From NCBI RefSeq assembly GCF_000577275.2, contig NZ_HG916852.1:2669001-2733000 (forward strand): a DNA stretch of 64,000 bases, read 5' to 3'. The notes below the pieces were generated by a model. It did not search any database. It worked only from the letters and a program-made list of their open reading frames with translations, and was not told where the DNA came from. Each line of letters begins with the position of its first letter. Positions within the stretch are counted from its first letter, which is position 1. Positions 20,313 through 28,806 of this stretch are shown one piece after another. A program made the position numbers and the translations under genes. Origin of the DNA: Rhizobium favelukesii. GTDB taxonomy: Bacteria > Pseudomonadota > Alphaproteobacteria > Rhizobiales > Rhizobiaceae.

Positions 20313-21016
20313 GCGGCGCGGCGTTCCTTTTCGATCGCCTCGTAGGCTGCGTTCAGAGCGGCCATTCGCTCATTGGCGATGGCGTGGAACTCGGCCGGTA
20401 CGCCGCGGGAAATCAGCCGATCCGGATGATGTTCGCTGACAAGGCCATGATAGCGGCGGCGAATCGTCGTGAAGTCATCGGAGGGCGACACCCCGAGCAC
20501 CTTGTAGGGATCACGTCCCATTGAGACATGGCGCGCGGCAATCCTTTCGAAATGCTCTTCGTTCATATGGAAAATCTCGCCCACATGCCGCAGGAACGCC
20601 AGCTCCTTCTCGTGGACGAGCCCATCCGCCTTGGCGATATGGAAGAGACCGTCTAGAACCTCTTCCAGCACCGGGCAGTTGGCGGCGCATGTCACGCACA
20701 AAGACGACAAACGCTCCGCGTAGGCCTCGTAACCAGCGACGTCCTGACGCGCCAGATTGTAGAGACGTGCGACGTTCTTCGCCTGCTCGGGCGGGAACTC
20801 GAAGATCTCACGGAAGGCATCCACCTCCTTCTCGCTGACGATTCCATCGGCCTTGGCCATTTTTGCCGACAAAGCGATGATCGCGACCGAGAAGGCGACC
20901 TTCCGGCGCGTCTCGGGGTCGCCCTCGAAAACCGTCCGAATGGCCTCGACCACCGCCGAAAGGACATTGCCCGCAGTGTTGCCAATGGCATTCAGCAGTT
21001 TTTCCCAGAAGGACAT
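20309..21016 (-). CDS. DjlA-like protein: TerB-type N-terminal domain and C-terminal J domain
   Basis: A 235-residue protein. Residues about 35-140 form a TerB/DjlA-type all-helical domain (AFSVAIIALSAKMAKADGIVS, with a second acidic repeat HIAKADGLVHEKEL). The last 65 residues are a J domain (DPYKVLGVSPSDDFTTIRRRY) with the HPD tripeptide (SEHHPDRL) that stimulates DnaK ATPase. E. coli DjlA has a membrane anchor; none is clear here, only a mildly hydrophobic N-terminus. I chose the ATG at 21016 (MSFWEKLL) because GAGAG lies 8 bases upstream; the frame extends 15 codons further without support. It is first gene of a two-gene unit with the amidase. Confidence 0.87.
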   Translation of the reverse strand: MSFWEKLLNAIGNTAGNVLSAVVEAIRTVFEGDPETRRKVAFSVAIIALSAKMAKADGIVSEKEVDAFREIFEFPPEQAKNVARLYNLARQDVAGYEAYAERLSSLCVTCAANCPVLEEVLDGLFHIAKADGLVHEKELAFLRHVGEIFHMNEEHFERIAARHVSMGRDPYKVLGVSPSDDFTTIRRRYHGLVSEHHPDRLISRGVPAEFHAIANERMAALNAAYEAIEKERRAA

Positions 21017-21376
21017 AAAAAGTCTCTCGCCGTGCAAACAGGTGTAAAACACCTTGACCAAATAATGGTTGCCTTTGCAAGGCGGCGATTGGTCGTAGGG
21101 CGGAATACACTTTTCACAATTCGTTCATGGTTGCACTGGGATCATCCCCGCATCGCACCCAAGTTCCAATTGCTGCCGGCCGGGTGACGCGATTTCCACA
21201 ACCCTTCGGCACGGGGCATCTCGAGCTTGAAACGATTATATCAGCGCTTCTGTCCGCCTTCGCCGTTCAGGGCATGATTTTCATAATAACGACACTTTAC
21301 ATGCCCCTTTCCCTGTCGCATCCATGCGTTAGGTAAGCAGCACGCAACTGCGCTGATACGTGACAATGGAGGGATC
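21017..21376. other. Divergent intergenic region between the djlA-like gene and pfp
   Basis: These 360 bases separate two divergently transcribed genes and must hold both promoters. I see no RNA gene, terminator or convincing small gene. A plus-strand frame at 21127-21336 exists but lacks a ribosome-binding site and looks non-coding. Confidence 0.5.
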
Positions 21377-22588
21377 ATGGCCAAACAGAAAGTCGCAATG
21401 CTCACGGCTGGAGGCCTGGCACCCTGTCTGTCGTCCGCGGTCGGCGGACTTATCGAACGCTATAGCGACGTGGCGCCTGACATCGAGCTCGTCGCCTACC
21501 GCTCCGGATACCAGGGCGTGCTCCTCGGCGACAGCATCAAGATCACCGCCGATATGCGGGAGAAGGCGCCGCTTCTGCATCGCTACGGTGGCTCGCCGAT
21601 CGGCAATAGCCGCGTCAAGCTCACCAACGCGGCCGATTGCGTGAAGCGCGGTCTCGTCAAGGAAGGTGAAAACCCGTTGCGCGTCGCAGCCGAACGCCTC
21701 GCCAACGACGGGATCACGATCCTTCATACGATCGGCGGCGACGACACCAACACCACGGCGGCCGACCTCGCGGCATATCTGGCCGCCAATGGCTACAATC
21801 TGACGGTCGTCGGCCTGCCTAAAACCGTCGACAACGACGTCGTCCCCATCCGCCAGTCACTCGGTGCATGGACGGCTGCCGAAGTCGGAGCCCACTTCTT
21901 CGACAACGTCAGCAACGAGCAGACGGCAGCACCGCGCACCTTGATCATCCACGAAGTCATGGGACGCCACTGCGGCTGGCTGACGGCGGCAACCGCCCGC
22001 GCCTATCTACAGCGGACGAAGAATTACGAATATGTCGATGGCTTCATGACGAACGCCAAGATGAAGAGCATCGACGCGGTCTATCTGCCCGAGATGGCGT
22101 TTGATCTCGATGCGGAAGCGGCCCGGCTGAGGGAAGTCATGGACCGCACCGGCCATGCGACCGTGTTCGTGTCGGAAGGCGCCTGCCTCGACGCCATCGT
22201 CGCGGAACGTGAAGCGGCGGGCGAAACCATCAAGCGCGACGCCTTCGGACACGTGAAGATCGACACGATCAACGTCGGCGGCTGGTTCCAGAAGCAGTTC
22301 GCTGGCCTCATCAACGCCGAGCGTTCGCTGGTGCAGAAGTCCGGCTACTTTGCCCGTTCTGCCCCCGCCAACAACGACGACCTTCGTCTCATCCAGAGCA
22401 TGACCGACCTTGCCGTCGAAAGCGCCCTCAACAAGATTTCCGGCGTCACCGGTCATGACGAAGCGCAGAACGGCAAGTTGCGAACGATCGAGTTCCCGCG
22501 CATCAAGGGTGGCAAGGCCTTCGACACCTCGACCAGATGGTTCGCGCAGGTCATGGAGACGATTGGACAGAAATACCAGGCAGCATGA
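21377..22588 (+). CDS. pfp: Pyrophosphate--fructose 6-phosphate 1-phosphotransferase
   Basis: A 403-residue phosphofructokinase that interconverts fructose 6-phosphate and fructose 1,6-bisphosphate, reversibly, with PPi as phosphoryl donor. TIGGDDTNTTAADLA near residue 120 carries the GGDD sequence diagnostic of PPi-dependent enzymes; ATP-dependent ones have GGDG. PKTVDNDV is the catalytic loop, and IHEVMGRHCGWLTA binds the sugar phosphate. A GGAGGG ribosome-binding site lies 6 bases upstream. It is monocistronic. In organisms relying on the Entner-Doudoroff and pentose phosphate routes this enzyme supplies a reversible glycolytic step. Confidence 0.93.
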   Translation: MAKQKVAMLTAGGLAPCLSSAVGGLIERYSDVAPDIELVAYRSGYQGVLLGDSIKITADMREKAPLLHRYGGSPIGNSRVKLTNAADCVKRGLVKEGENPLRVAAERLANDGITILHTIGGDDTNTTAADLAAYLAANGYNLTVVGLPKTVDNDVVPIRQSLGAWTAAEVGAHFFDNVSNEQTAAPRTLIIHEVMGRHCGWLTAATARAYLQRTKNYEYVDGFMTNAKMKSIDAVYLPEMAFDLDAEAARLREVMDRTGHATVFVSEGACLDAIVAEREAAGETIKRDAFGHVKIDTINVGGWFQKQFAGLINAERSLVQKSGYFARSAPANNDDLRLIQSMTDLAVESALNKISGVTGHDEAQNGKLRTIEFPRIKGGKAFDTSTRWFAQVMETIGQKYQAA

Positions 22589-22646
22589 TTGACTGAGGGT
22601 TGATATGGTGTCTTTGCTTTTACCCTAGGGAATAGGAGGAGATTCC

Positions 22647-23282
22647 ATGTCGCTCGAAGCCTGGTTCGCTTTTGCCGCTGCGTCTGCAATCATGCTGGCC
22701 ATTCCGGGCCCGACAATTCTCCTCGTCGTTTCCTATGCCCTCGGCCATGGACGCAAGACGGCGCTCGCGACGGTAACTGGTGTTGCGCTCGGCGACTTCA
22801 CCGCGATGACCGCATCGCTATTCGGATTGGGGGCCGTACTCGCGGCCTCCGCAACCCTGTTCACGGTATTGAAGTGGGTCGGTGGCGCCTATCTGATCTG
22901 GCTCGGCATCAAACTCTGGCGAGCGCCGGTCATGTCCGAGCCGATGGCAGACAATGACAACCTGCCCGAAAAGAAATCGCTCAAGGTTTTCCTCCACGCT
23001 TATGTCGTCACGGCGCTCAATCCGAAGAGCATCGTGTTTTTCGTCGCATTCGTTCCGCAGTTCCTGAATCCGGCTCAGCCGTTTTTCGGCCAGATGCTGA
23101 TCATGGAAGCCACCTTCCTGGTTCTTGCAACCATCAACGCTTCCATCTATGCGCTCGCCGCAAACGCAGCGCGCGGCCTCATTCGCAAGGCAAGTGTCCA
23201 GCGCGCAGTCAACCGCACCGGCGGCACTTTGCTCATTGCTGCGGGCGCCGTCACAGCCGGCTATCGGCGCATCGCCGCGTAA
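22647..23282 (+). CDS. LysE/RhtB family translocator
   Basis: A 211-residue membrane protein with about six hydrophobic segments. MLAIPGPTILLVVSYALGHGRK near the N-terminus is the LysE/RhtB signature (the PGP loop). LNPKSIVFFVAFVPQFL in the middle matches the second conserved segment. Family members export amino acids or homoserine-lactone-like compounds by proton exchange; the substrate is not predictable. TAGGAGGAG provides a strong ribosome-binding site. It lies 58 bases after pfp and may be cotranscribed, though functions appear unrelated. Confidence 0.88.
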   Translation: MSLEAWFAFAAASAIMLAIPGPTILLVVSYALGHGRKTALATVTGVALGDFTAMTASLFGLGAVLAASATLFTVLKWVGGAYLIWLGIKLWRAPVMSEPMADNDNLPEKKSLKVFLHAYVVTALNPKSIVFFVAFVPQFLNPAQPFFGQMLIMEATFLVLATINASIYALAANAARGLIRKASVQRAVNRTGGTLLIAAGAVTAGYRRIAA

Positions 23283-23395
23283 ATAATTCCAGCGGGTTGC
23301 AGCAAAGCAACGAATACGTTAATGGCGAAATCCGGGCTTAAGGTTTTTGGTAACTTCTAACGCTGCCGGGGCGGCGCATTCACGAAAGTGAGAGT

Positions 23396-24331
23396 ATGGT
23401 AGCGATCGGTTTTTCCGGCCTGAAACGCAGTCTCATCGTTTCCACGATGCTCTGCGGCGTTGTCGCCGGATGCACGAGCGTCGAATACACGTCGCAGGCC
23501 GAATTGACCGCAGTCCAGACCGTTGTCCCGACGCCGAAGCCGGGCGAAGACGCTACGCTTGCAGCCGTGCCCGCCGGCGAAGGAACGACAGAAACGGCGA
23601 TGATCACCGCCGCTGACCAGACGGCGATCGCCCTCGCAGCGCCCGCCATGCCGGCAACCGATCCCTCTCAGTTAAACGGTCAAATCCAGACAGCGACGGC
23701 AACGGGTAATGCGCAGATCCCGCTGACGCCTGAGATGACGGCGATTCAGTCCGTCGTACCGACCCCGCGCCCGGGAACCCCCTCCCCGGCGACGCAGCTT
23801 GCCTTTGCAGCAACGCCTCAGAACGGCGGCGGTGCCATCGCCGCGCTTTCCGCGATCGACACCACACCGCATCCGATGATGGACTACGGTTTCGACACCT
23901 CGGGGCCCTCCGATCCGCCGGCTGCTCCACCCATGTTCAGTGATAGCGATGACGATGGCGCACCGACCGTCGAGAAAAGCGCGATCACCAAGATCATCGA
24001 CAAGTACTCGAAACTTTACCGGGTGCCCGCCTCGCTGCTTCACCGCGTCGTGCATCGCGAAAGCCGCTACAATGCCAAGGCCTATAACAAGCGCGGTTAT
24101 TTTGGCCTGATGCAGATCAAGTACAATACGGCCAAGTCGATGGGCTACGATGGCGAACCTGCGGGCCTGTTTGACGCCGAGACCAACATCAAATACGCCG
24201 CCAAGTATCTCCGCGGCGCCTGGCTTGTGTCCGACAGCAGTGAAGACGATGCTGTCCGCCTCTATGCCCGTGGCTACTATTACGACGCCAAGCGCAAGGG
24301 CATGGACGACGTCGCCCACGGGAACTACTGA
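23396..24331 (+). CDS. Lipoprotein lytic transglycosylase (SLT domain) with proline-rich repeat linker
   Basis: A 311-residue protein. A signal peptide ends in the lipobox VAGC (Cys near residue 26), so it should be a lipoprotein. A long low-complexity linker of about 170 residues follows, and it contains two copies of a related motif: AVQTVVPTPKPGED and AIQSVVPTPRPGTP. The C-terminal 110 residues form the SLT catalytic domain: HRVVHRESRYNAKAYNKRG with the catalytic Glu, GLMQIKYNTAKSMGY and NIKYAAKYLRGA. The C-terminus RLYARGYYYDAKRKG is shared by rhizobial members. Its stop codon directly abuts the stop of the convergent gene with no spacer. Confidence 0.87.
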   Translation: MVAIGFSGLKRSLIVSTMLCGVVAGCTSVEYTSQAELTAVQTVVPTPKPGEDATLAAVPAGEGTTETAMITAADQTAIALAAPAMPATDPSQLNGQIQTATATGNAQIPLTPEMTAIQSVVPTPRPGTPSPATQLAFAATPQNGGGAIAALSAIDTTPHPMMDYGFDTSGPSDPPAAPPMFSDSDDDGAPTVEKSAITKIIDKYSKLYRVPASLLHRVVHRESRYNAKAYNKRGYFGLMQIKYNTAKSMGYDGEPAGLFDAETNIKYAAKYLRGAWLVSDSSEDDAVRLYARGYYYDAKRKGMDDVAHGNY

Positions 24332-25711
24332 CTACTGCCGAGGAAGCGCCGCTAGAATCTCCTTCACGAGGATCTGCGGTCTATAGCCAAGCCAGCTTGG
24401 CGTCAGCCCGAGCCTGACGACGACAAGCTTCGCAGACGGCACGATCGCGACACTCTGTCCATCATGCCCTTCCATCCAGAACGTGTCTTCAGGAAGACCG
24501 GCAGTCGCGCTGCTATCGCCGCCCGGCGCGGCGAGCCAGGCCTGCGCCTGCGTATATTTGCCACCAGAGGCGGCAGTCGGCGTCCTCATTGCCGCCATGA
24601 ACCGTTCCGGCAACAGCCTCTGTCCATTCCAGACACCGTCCTGAAGAAGAAACTGGCCGAAACGAGCCCAATCCCGCGCTGTGGCGTAGAGATAAGAACT
24701 GCCGGCAAAGGTGCCGCGGGCATCGACCTCCAGAACGGCGCTCGACATGCCGAGCGGATCGAACAGCGCCATCTTGGGATAGGCAAGCGCTGCCTGCATG
24801 TTGCCGATCCGATCCATCCATATCTTCGAGATCAAGACCGATGTGCCGCTCGAATAGTTGAAGCGCACGCCCGGGCTCGCCTCCAAGGGGAGGCTCGCCG
24901 GCAGTGCCGTCATATCTGCATCGAGATAGAGCATTCGTGTGACATCGGCGACCGTGCCATAACTCTCGTTGAAGGCCAGGCCGCTCTCCATGCCCAGAAG
25001 ATCCCTGAGCTTGATTGCTGAATGATCGCCGCCCTGCCACTGCGGCAGGAGGGCTGCGTCACCAAACGCGATCCTGTTGTCGAGCATCAGCCGTCCGACG
25101 ATCGCTGCATTGACGGTCTTCGTCATCGACCAGCCCGTCAGCGGCGTTGTTGGATTGAAGCCGTCACCGTAGTGCTCGGCGATGATACGGCCGTTGTGAA
25201 CGACGACAACCGCGCGCGCTTCAGGACCGGTCAAATTGGTGTCTGAAAGCAGCGCGTCGACACGGCTGTCATCGACCTTTGCGACGGCGTTGCCCTCCGG
25301 CCATATCTCATCATTTTGCGGCTCTGGAGCGGCAGGGCGATCGGGCACTGCGCTCGCTGCCGCTTCAAAATCCCCGTCCGGCACGCTGCTGCAGCCGAGT
25401 GCGCCGCGATAGATCGCATAGCCCGGTGCGAAGACCCCGAGGATGCGCGCTGTAACTCGCTTCTCCTGCCTGTCGACAGCCACACGCACCAGCCGCAGCA
25501 ACGGATTTCCCGGCGCCTGAACGTCCTCGTAGAGCACCTGTTCAGGATCCCGCCCTGCGAGGAAGACGTTCGAGCAAACGATCTTGGCTGCATAGCCATC
25601 ACCCACCCGCAGCAATTCCGGTGGGCTGACGTAAAGCCAAGTCGCGCCCATAGCGACGATCACGACCAGCAGAAGGGCAAGTGACTTCACGACACGCAGC
25701 ACAAATCGCAT
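24332..25711 (-). CDS. Membrane-anchored serine hydrolase, beta-lactamase/class C PBP-like
   Basis: A 459-residue protein with an N-terminal hydrophobic anchor (VKSLALLLVVIVAMGATWLYV, residues about 8-28). The beta-lactamase-like domain (about 145-455) has the SxxK motif in GWSMTKTVNAAI and a Tyr-containing FNYSSGTSVLIS segment that resembles the YxN motif of this family. A HDGQSVAIVPS stretch near the C-terminus occupies the KTG-equivalent position. Such proteins are esterases, D-aminopeptidases or peptidases more often than true beta-lactamases. It is transcribed convergently with the preceding transglycosylase and apparently alone. Confidence 0.85.
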   Translation of the reverse strand: MRFVLRVVKSLALLLVVIVAMGATWLYVSPPELLRVGDGYAAKIVCSNVFLAGRDPEQVLYEDVQAPGNPLLRLVRVAVDRQEKRVTARILGVFAPGYAIYRGALGCSSVPDGDFEAAASAVPDRPAAPEPQNDEIWPEGNAVAKVDDSRVDALLSDTNLTGPEARAVVVVHNGRIIAEHYGDGFNPTTPLTGWSMTKTVNAAIVGRLMLDNRIAFGDAALLPQWQGGDHSAIKLRDLLGMESGLAFNESYGTVADVTRMLYLDADMTALPASLPLEASPGVRFNYSSGTSVLISKIWMDRIGNMQAALAYPKMALFDPLGMSSAVLEVDARGTFAGSSYLYATARDWARFGQFLLQDGVWNGQRLLPERFMAAMRTPTAASGGKYTQAQAWLAAPGGDSSATAGLPEDTFWMEGHDGQSVAIVPSAKLVVVRLGLTPSWLGYRPQILVKEILAALPRQ

Positions 25712-25819
25712 GTACGGTCCTCCATGCCTGCAAGAAAAGCAGGAAAGCCCGCGGCGCGAAAGACCCGAACGCCCGGATGCGTTTCTATTTGCAGCCGCGC
25801 AAAGCCCTGCCCACAGCCT

Positions 25820-25837
25820 GCGTCATCAAACTGTAGT
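25820..25837 (+). promoter_or_regulatory. Candidate Pho box upstream of btaAB
   Basis: GCGTCAT-CAAA-CTGTAGT has two 7-base half-sites with the 4-base spacer of the PhoB box. Each half matches 5 of 7 positions of CTGTCAT. It lies 46 bases upstream of the btaA ATG, a normal position for PhoB activation. In Sinorhizobium meliloti betaine-lipid synthesis is induced by phosphate starvation under PhoB. Confidence 0.6.
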
Positions 25838-25883
25838 GACGGCGCGCTAAACGCCCTGAACGCTAAAAGGGTGAAAGATTCAT

Positions 25884-27128
25884 ATGACGGAATTTGCACC
25901 GGATGCCGGCTTCCGCAAGAACCGGAAACTCAAGGCAGCCCTTCTCCGCCACAATGCCTTCTCCAAGGCAGGCTTTTCGGAACGGCTTTTCGGCCTATTG
26001 TTTTCCGGCTTGGTCTACCCGCAAATTTGGGAAGATCCCGACCTCGACATGCTGGCGATGGAGCTTCAGCCGCATCACCGCATCGTAACGATCGGCTCCG
26101 GCGGCTGCAACATGCTCGCCTATCTCTCCAGAAGCCCGGCGTCGATTGATGTGGTGGACCTTAATGCGCATCACATCGCCCTCAATCGGCTGAAACTCGC
26201 GGCGTTCCGTCACCTTCCCGGACACGCCGACCTCGTTCGCTTCCTCGCCACACCGCGCGAAACGTCGAACAGCCACGCCTTCGACCAGTTCCTCGCAGCA
26301 AATCTCGACGAGACAACTCGGAACTACTGGAATGGCCGGAAGTTCGGCCGTCGGCGCGTGACGGTTTTCGACCGCAACATCTACGAAACGGGCCTCCTCG
26401 GTCGGTTCATCGGTGCAGCCCACCTGCTTGCCCGCCTGCATGGCGTCGAGCTGACGGAGATGACAAAGGTACGTTCGCTGCGCGAGCAGCGCCAGTTCTT
26501 CGACGAGAGGATCGCACCGCTCTTCGACAAGCCGGTCGTACGCTGGATCACCGGCCGCAAGAGCTCGCTGTTCGGCCTCGGCATCCCGCCGCAGCAGTAT
26601 GACGAACTGGCAAGCCTCGCAGCCGACCAGTCGATCGCTCCCGTCCTGCGCCACCGTCTTGAAAAGCTCGCCTGCCACTTCCCCATGCAGGAAAACTATT
26701 TTGCCTGGCAGGCTTTCGCTCGCCGCTACGCACCGAAGGGTGACGGCCCGCTTCCGACCTATCTCGAACCGGCGAACTACGAGGCGATCCGTGCCAATGT
26801 GGATCGCGTCAACGTTCATCATGCAAGCTTCACCGAGCTTCTCGCCGGCGAGGCGGCCGCCTCGCGCGATCGTTATATCCTTCTGGACGCACAGGATTGG
26901 ATGACGGACCAGCAACTGAATGATCTATGGGCCGAGATCAGCCGCACCGCGCGTGAAGGCGCTCGGGTGATTTTCCGCACCGCGGCCGAAAAAAGCATCA
27001 TCGAAGGACGCCTGTCGCCTGCGATCGGCGATCAGTGGACCTACATGGAGGAACGCTCGATCGAACTGACGGCGCTCGATCGCTCGGCGATCTATGGCGG
27101 CTTCCATATCTACAGGAAGACCGCGTGA
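25884..27128 (+). CDS. btaA: S-adenosylmethionine:diacylglycerol 3-amino-3-carboxypropyltransferase
   Basis: A 414-residue BtaA (DUF3419) protein. It transfers the 3-amino-3-carboxypropyl group of SAM to diacylglycerol, giving diacylglyceryl homoserine, the first step to the phosphorus-free betaine lipid DGTS. LLFSGLVYPQIWEDPDLDM is the conserved N-terminal box. VTIGSGGCNMLAYLSRSPASI with VVDLNAHHIAL is the SAM-binding region, and LLDAQDWMTDQQLNDLW and RVIFRTAAE are C-terminal family motifs. The length fits. It overlaps btaB by 4 bases, so the two are translationally coupled. Confidence 0.94.
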   Translation: MTEFAPDAGFRKNRKLKAALLRHNAFSKAGFSERLFGLLFSGLVYPQIWEDPDLDMLAMELQPHHRIVTIGSGGCNMLAYLSRSPASIDVVDLNAHHIALNRLKLAAFRHLPGHADLVRFLATPRETSNSHAFDQFLAANLDETTRNYWNGRKFGRRRVTVFDRNIYETGLLGRFIGAAHLLARLHGVELTEMTKVRSLREQRQFFDERIAPLFDKPVVRWITGRKSSLFGLGIPPQQYDELASLAADQSIAPVLRHRLEKLACHFPMQENYFAWQAFARRYAPKGDGPLPTYLEPANYEAIRANVDRVNVHHASFTELLAGEAAASRDRYILLDAQDWMTDQQLNDLWAEISRTAREGARVIFRTAAEKSIIEGRLSPAIGDQWTYMEERSIELTALDRSAIYGGFHIYRKTA

Positions 27129-27796
27129 GAGGCGTCGACACCAACCCGGTCGTCAAGGACGACCGCCATGCCGCCCTGATGGATGGCATGTATCGCTATC
27201 AGCGCCACATCTATGACCTGACGCGTAAGTATTACCTGCTCGGTCGCGATCAGACGATCCGCAATCTGAATGTGCCGGCAGGCGGCACGCTGCTGGAGGT
27301 CGGTTGCGGAACCGGCCGCAACCTCGCGCTTGCCCATAGATATTATCCGCAGGCTAAGCTCTACGGCCTCGATATTTCGGCGGAGATGCTGATCTCCGCG
27401 CGCAAGACATTCGAGACCAAAGCCACGCTCCCGGATTTCCGTGTCGCGGACGCGACGGCCTTCACGCCGCGCGAATTCGGCGTCGGCGGCTTCGACCGCA
27501 TCCTCATTTCCTACGCGCTTTCCATGATCCCGGATTGGGAGTGCGCGATCGACTCGGCCTTGGCCGCCCTAGCCCACGGCGGCGAGTTGCACATCGTCGA
27601 TTTTGGCCAGCAGGAACGCCTGCCAGGCTGGTTTGCGCGTGTTCTCAAGGCGTGGCTGCAAAAATTTCACGTGTCGCCGCGTGCCAATCTGCGGCAGGTT
27701 CTGGAGTCTCAAGCCTCTGAAAACCAAGCACGACTTACGTTCGAGACCATCGGCGGCGGCTATGCCTGGCGGGCCGTCATTGTGACCAAACCTTGA
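27125..27796 (+). CDS. btaB: Diacylglyceryl-N,N,N-homoserine-forming N-methyltransferase
   Basis: A 223-residue SAM methyltransferase that adds three methyl groups to diacylglyceryl homoserine, completing DGTS. The SAM-binding motif I is LLEVGCGTGRNLALAH, with GLDISAEML as motif II and YALSMIPDWE in the active-site region. I chose the GTG at 27125, which overlaps the btaA stop as GTGA; the open frame upstream runs inside btaA in another phase. Pairing with btaA settles the function, because the methyltransferase domain alone would be generic. Confidence 0.93.
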   Translation: MRGVDTNPVVKDDRHAALMDGMYRYQRHIYDLTRKYYLLGRDQTIRNLNVPAGGTLLEVGCGTGRNLALAHRYYPQAKLYGLDISAEMLISARKTFETKATLPDFRVADATAFTPREFGVGGFDRILISYALSMIPDWECAIDSALAALAHGGELHIVDFGQQERLPGWFARVLKAWLQKFHVSPRANLRQVLESQASENQARLTFETIGGGYAWRAVIVTKP

Positions 27797-27927
27797 CATT
27801 TCGCTTGAAACTAACCGAATTTTTACGTTGATATGGCAAATAGAGGGGACATTCCTCTGCTGGACGCGTTTATCACGAAGGTCGAGCTGTGGGGCAAAAA
27901 TTCCATTCGTTTCGCGACGGAACATCT

Positions 27928-28725
27928 ATGCGCCGGCTTCTGTTTTGCGTTTTGCCGTTGGCTGTCATGCTCGCTGGATGCACGTCATCGGGCTATGACT
28001 ATCTCGAAACAGCGTCCGTAAAGCCAAAAACGCGCTTCAAGGACACCGATCCTCAGGACTTCGGAACAAAGCATCCGGAGAAGCAGCCGATCCACGGCAT
28101 CGACGTGTCGAAGTGGCAGGGCGATATCGACTGGCAGACGGTCAGGAACTCCGGCGTCGCCTTCGCATTCATCAAAGCGACCGAAGGCAAAGACCGCATC
28201 GATCCGCGTTTCAATGAGTACTGGCAGCGTGCCCGCTCCGTTGGCATTCCCCACGCGCCCTATCATTTCTACTATTTCTGCTCGACGCCTGATGAACAGG
28301 CCGACTGGTTCATCAGCAATGTGCCGAAGGATTCGATGCGCCTGCCGCCCGTCCTCGACGTCGAATGGAACTCGGAATCGAAGACCTGCCGCTATCGCCC
28401 TGATCCGGCAACGGTCCGCGCCCAACTGCAGCGCTTCCTGGACCGTCTCGAGGCCTACTACGGCAAGCGTCCGATCATCTACACGTCGGTCGACTTCCAT
28501 CGCGACAATCTCGTCGGCTACTTCCAGAATTATCACTTCTGGGTCCGCTCCGTCGCAAAGCATCCCGAAGTTACCTATGCCGACCGCCGTTGGGCCTTCT
28601 GGCAGTACACGTCGACGGGCGTCATCCCTGGTATCAAGGGCCCGACGGACATCAATGTTTTCGCCGGATCGAGCCAGAACTGGCACAATTGGGTAGCCGC
28701 AGTCTCTAAGGACACAAATTCTTAG
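27928..28725 (+). CDS. GH25 lysozyme-like lipoprotein
   Basis: A 265-residue protein with a signal peptide ending in the lipobox LAGC (MRRLLFCVLPLAVMLAGC at the N-terminus). The glycoside hydrolase 25 domain runs from about residue 60: HGIDVSKWQGDIDW carries the first catalytic-site Asp, FAFIKATEGKD and PPVLDVEWN the DxE pair, and FWQYTSTGVIPGI the C-terminal Trp-Gln-Tyr motif. It should hydrolyse the MurNAc-GlcNAc bond (muramidase). I used the ATG at 27928 rather than an upstream in-frame codon because only this start gives a proper signal peptide. Confidence 0.9.
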   Translation: MRRLLFCVLPLAVMLAGCTSSGYDYLETASVKPKTRFKDTDPQDFGTKHPEKQPIHGIDVSKWQGDIDWQTVRNSGVAFAFIKATEGKDRIDPRFNEYWQRARSVGIPHAPYHFYYFCSTPDEQADWFISNVPKDSMRLPPVLDVEWNSESKTCRYRPDPATVRAQLQRFLDRLEAYYGKRPIIYTSVDFHRDNLVGYFQNYHFWVRSVAKHPEVTYADRRWAFWQYTSTGVIPGIKGPTDINVFAGSSQNWHNWVAAVSKDTNS

Positions 28726-28806
28726 TAACGTCCCCTGGTCTTTCTTGCTTCCGTCACAATCATCTGGGAAATCGACGGAATTCCATTGACGACGAGGATC
28801 GAAACT

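Noticed and set aside
21127..21336. A 69-codon frame with a hydrophobic C-terminal part upstream of pfp
   Set aside because: No ribosome-binding site, and its N-terminal half is compositionally unlike a protein. More likely promoter DNA.
24332..25711. A true antibiotic-inactivating beta-lactamase
   Set aside because: It has a membrane anchor and an altered KTG-equivalent region, and resembles esterase/peptidase members of the superfamily.
27928..28725. Prophage remnant indicated by a GH25 lysozyme
   Set aside because: The gene has a lipoprotein signal peptide and no phage structural, integrase or att-like sequence nearby.
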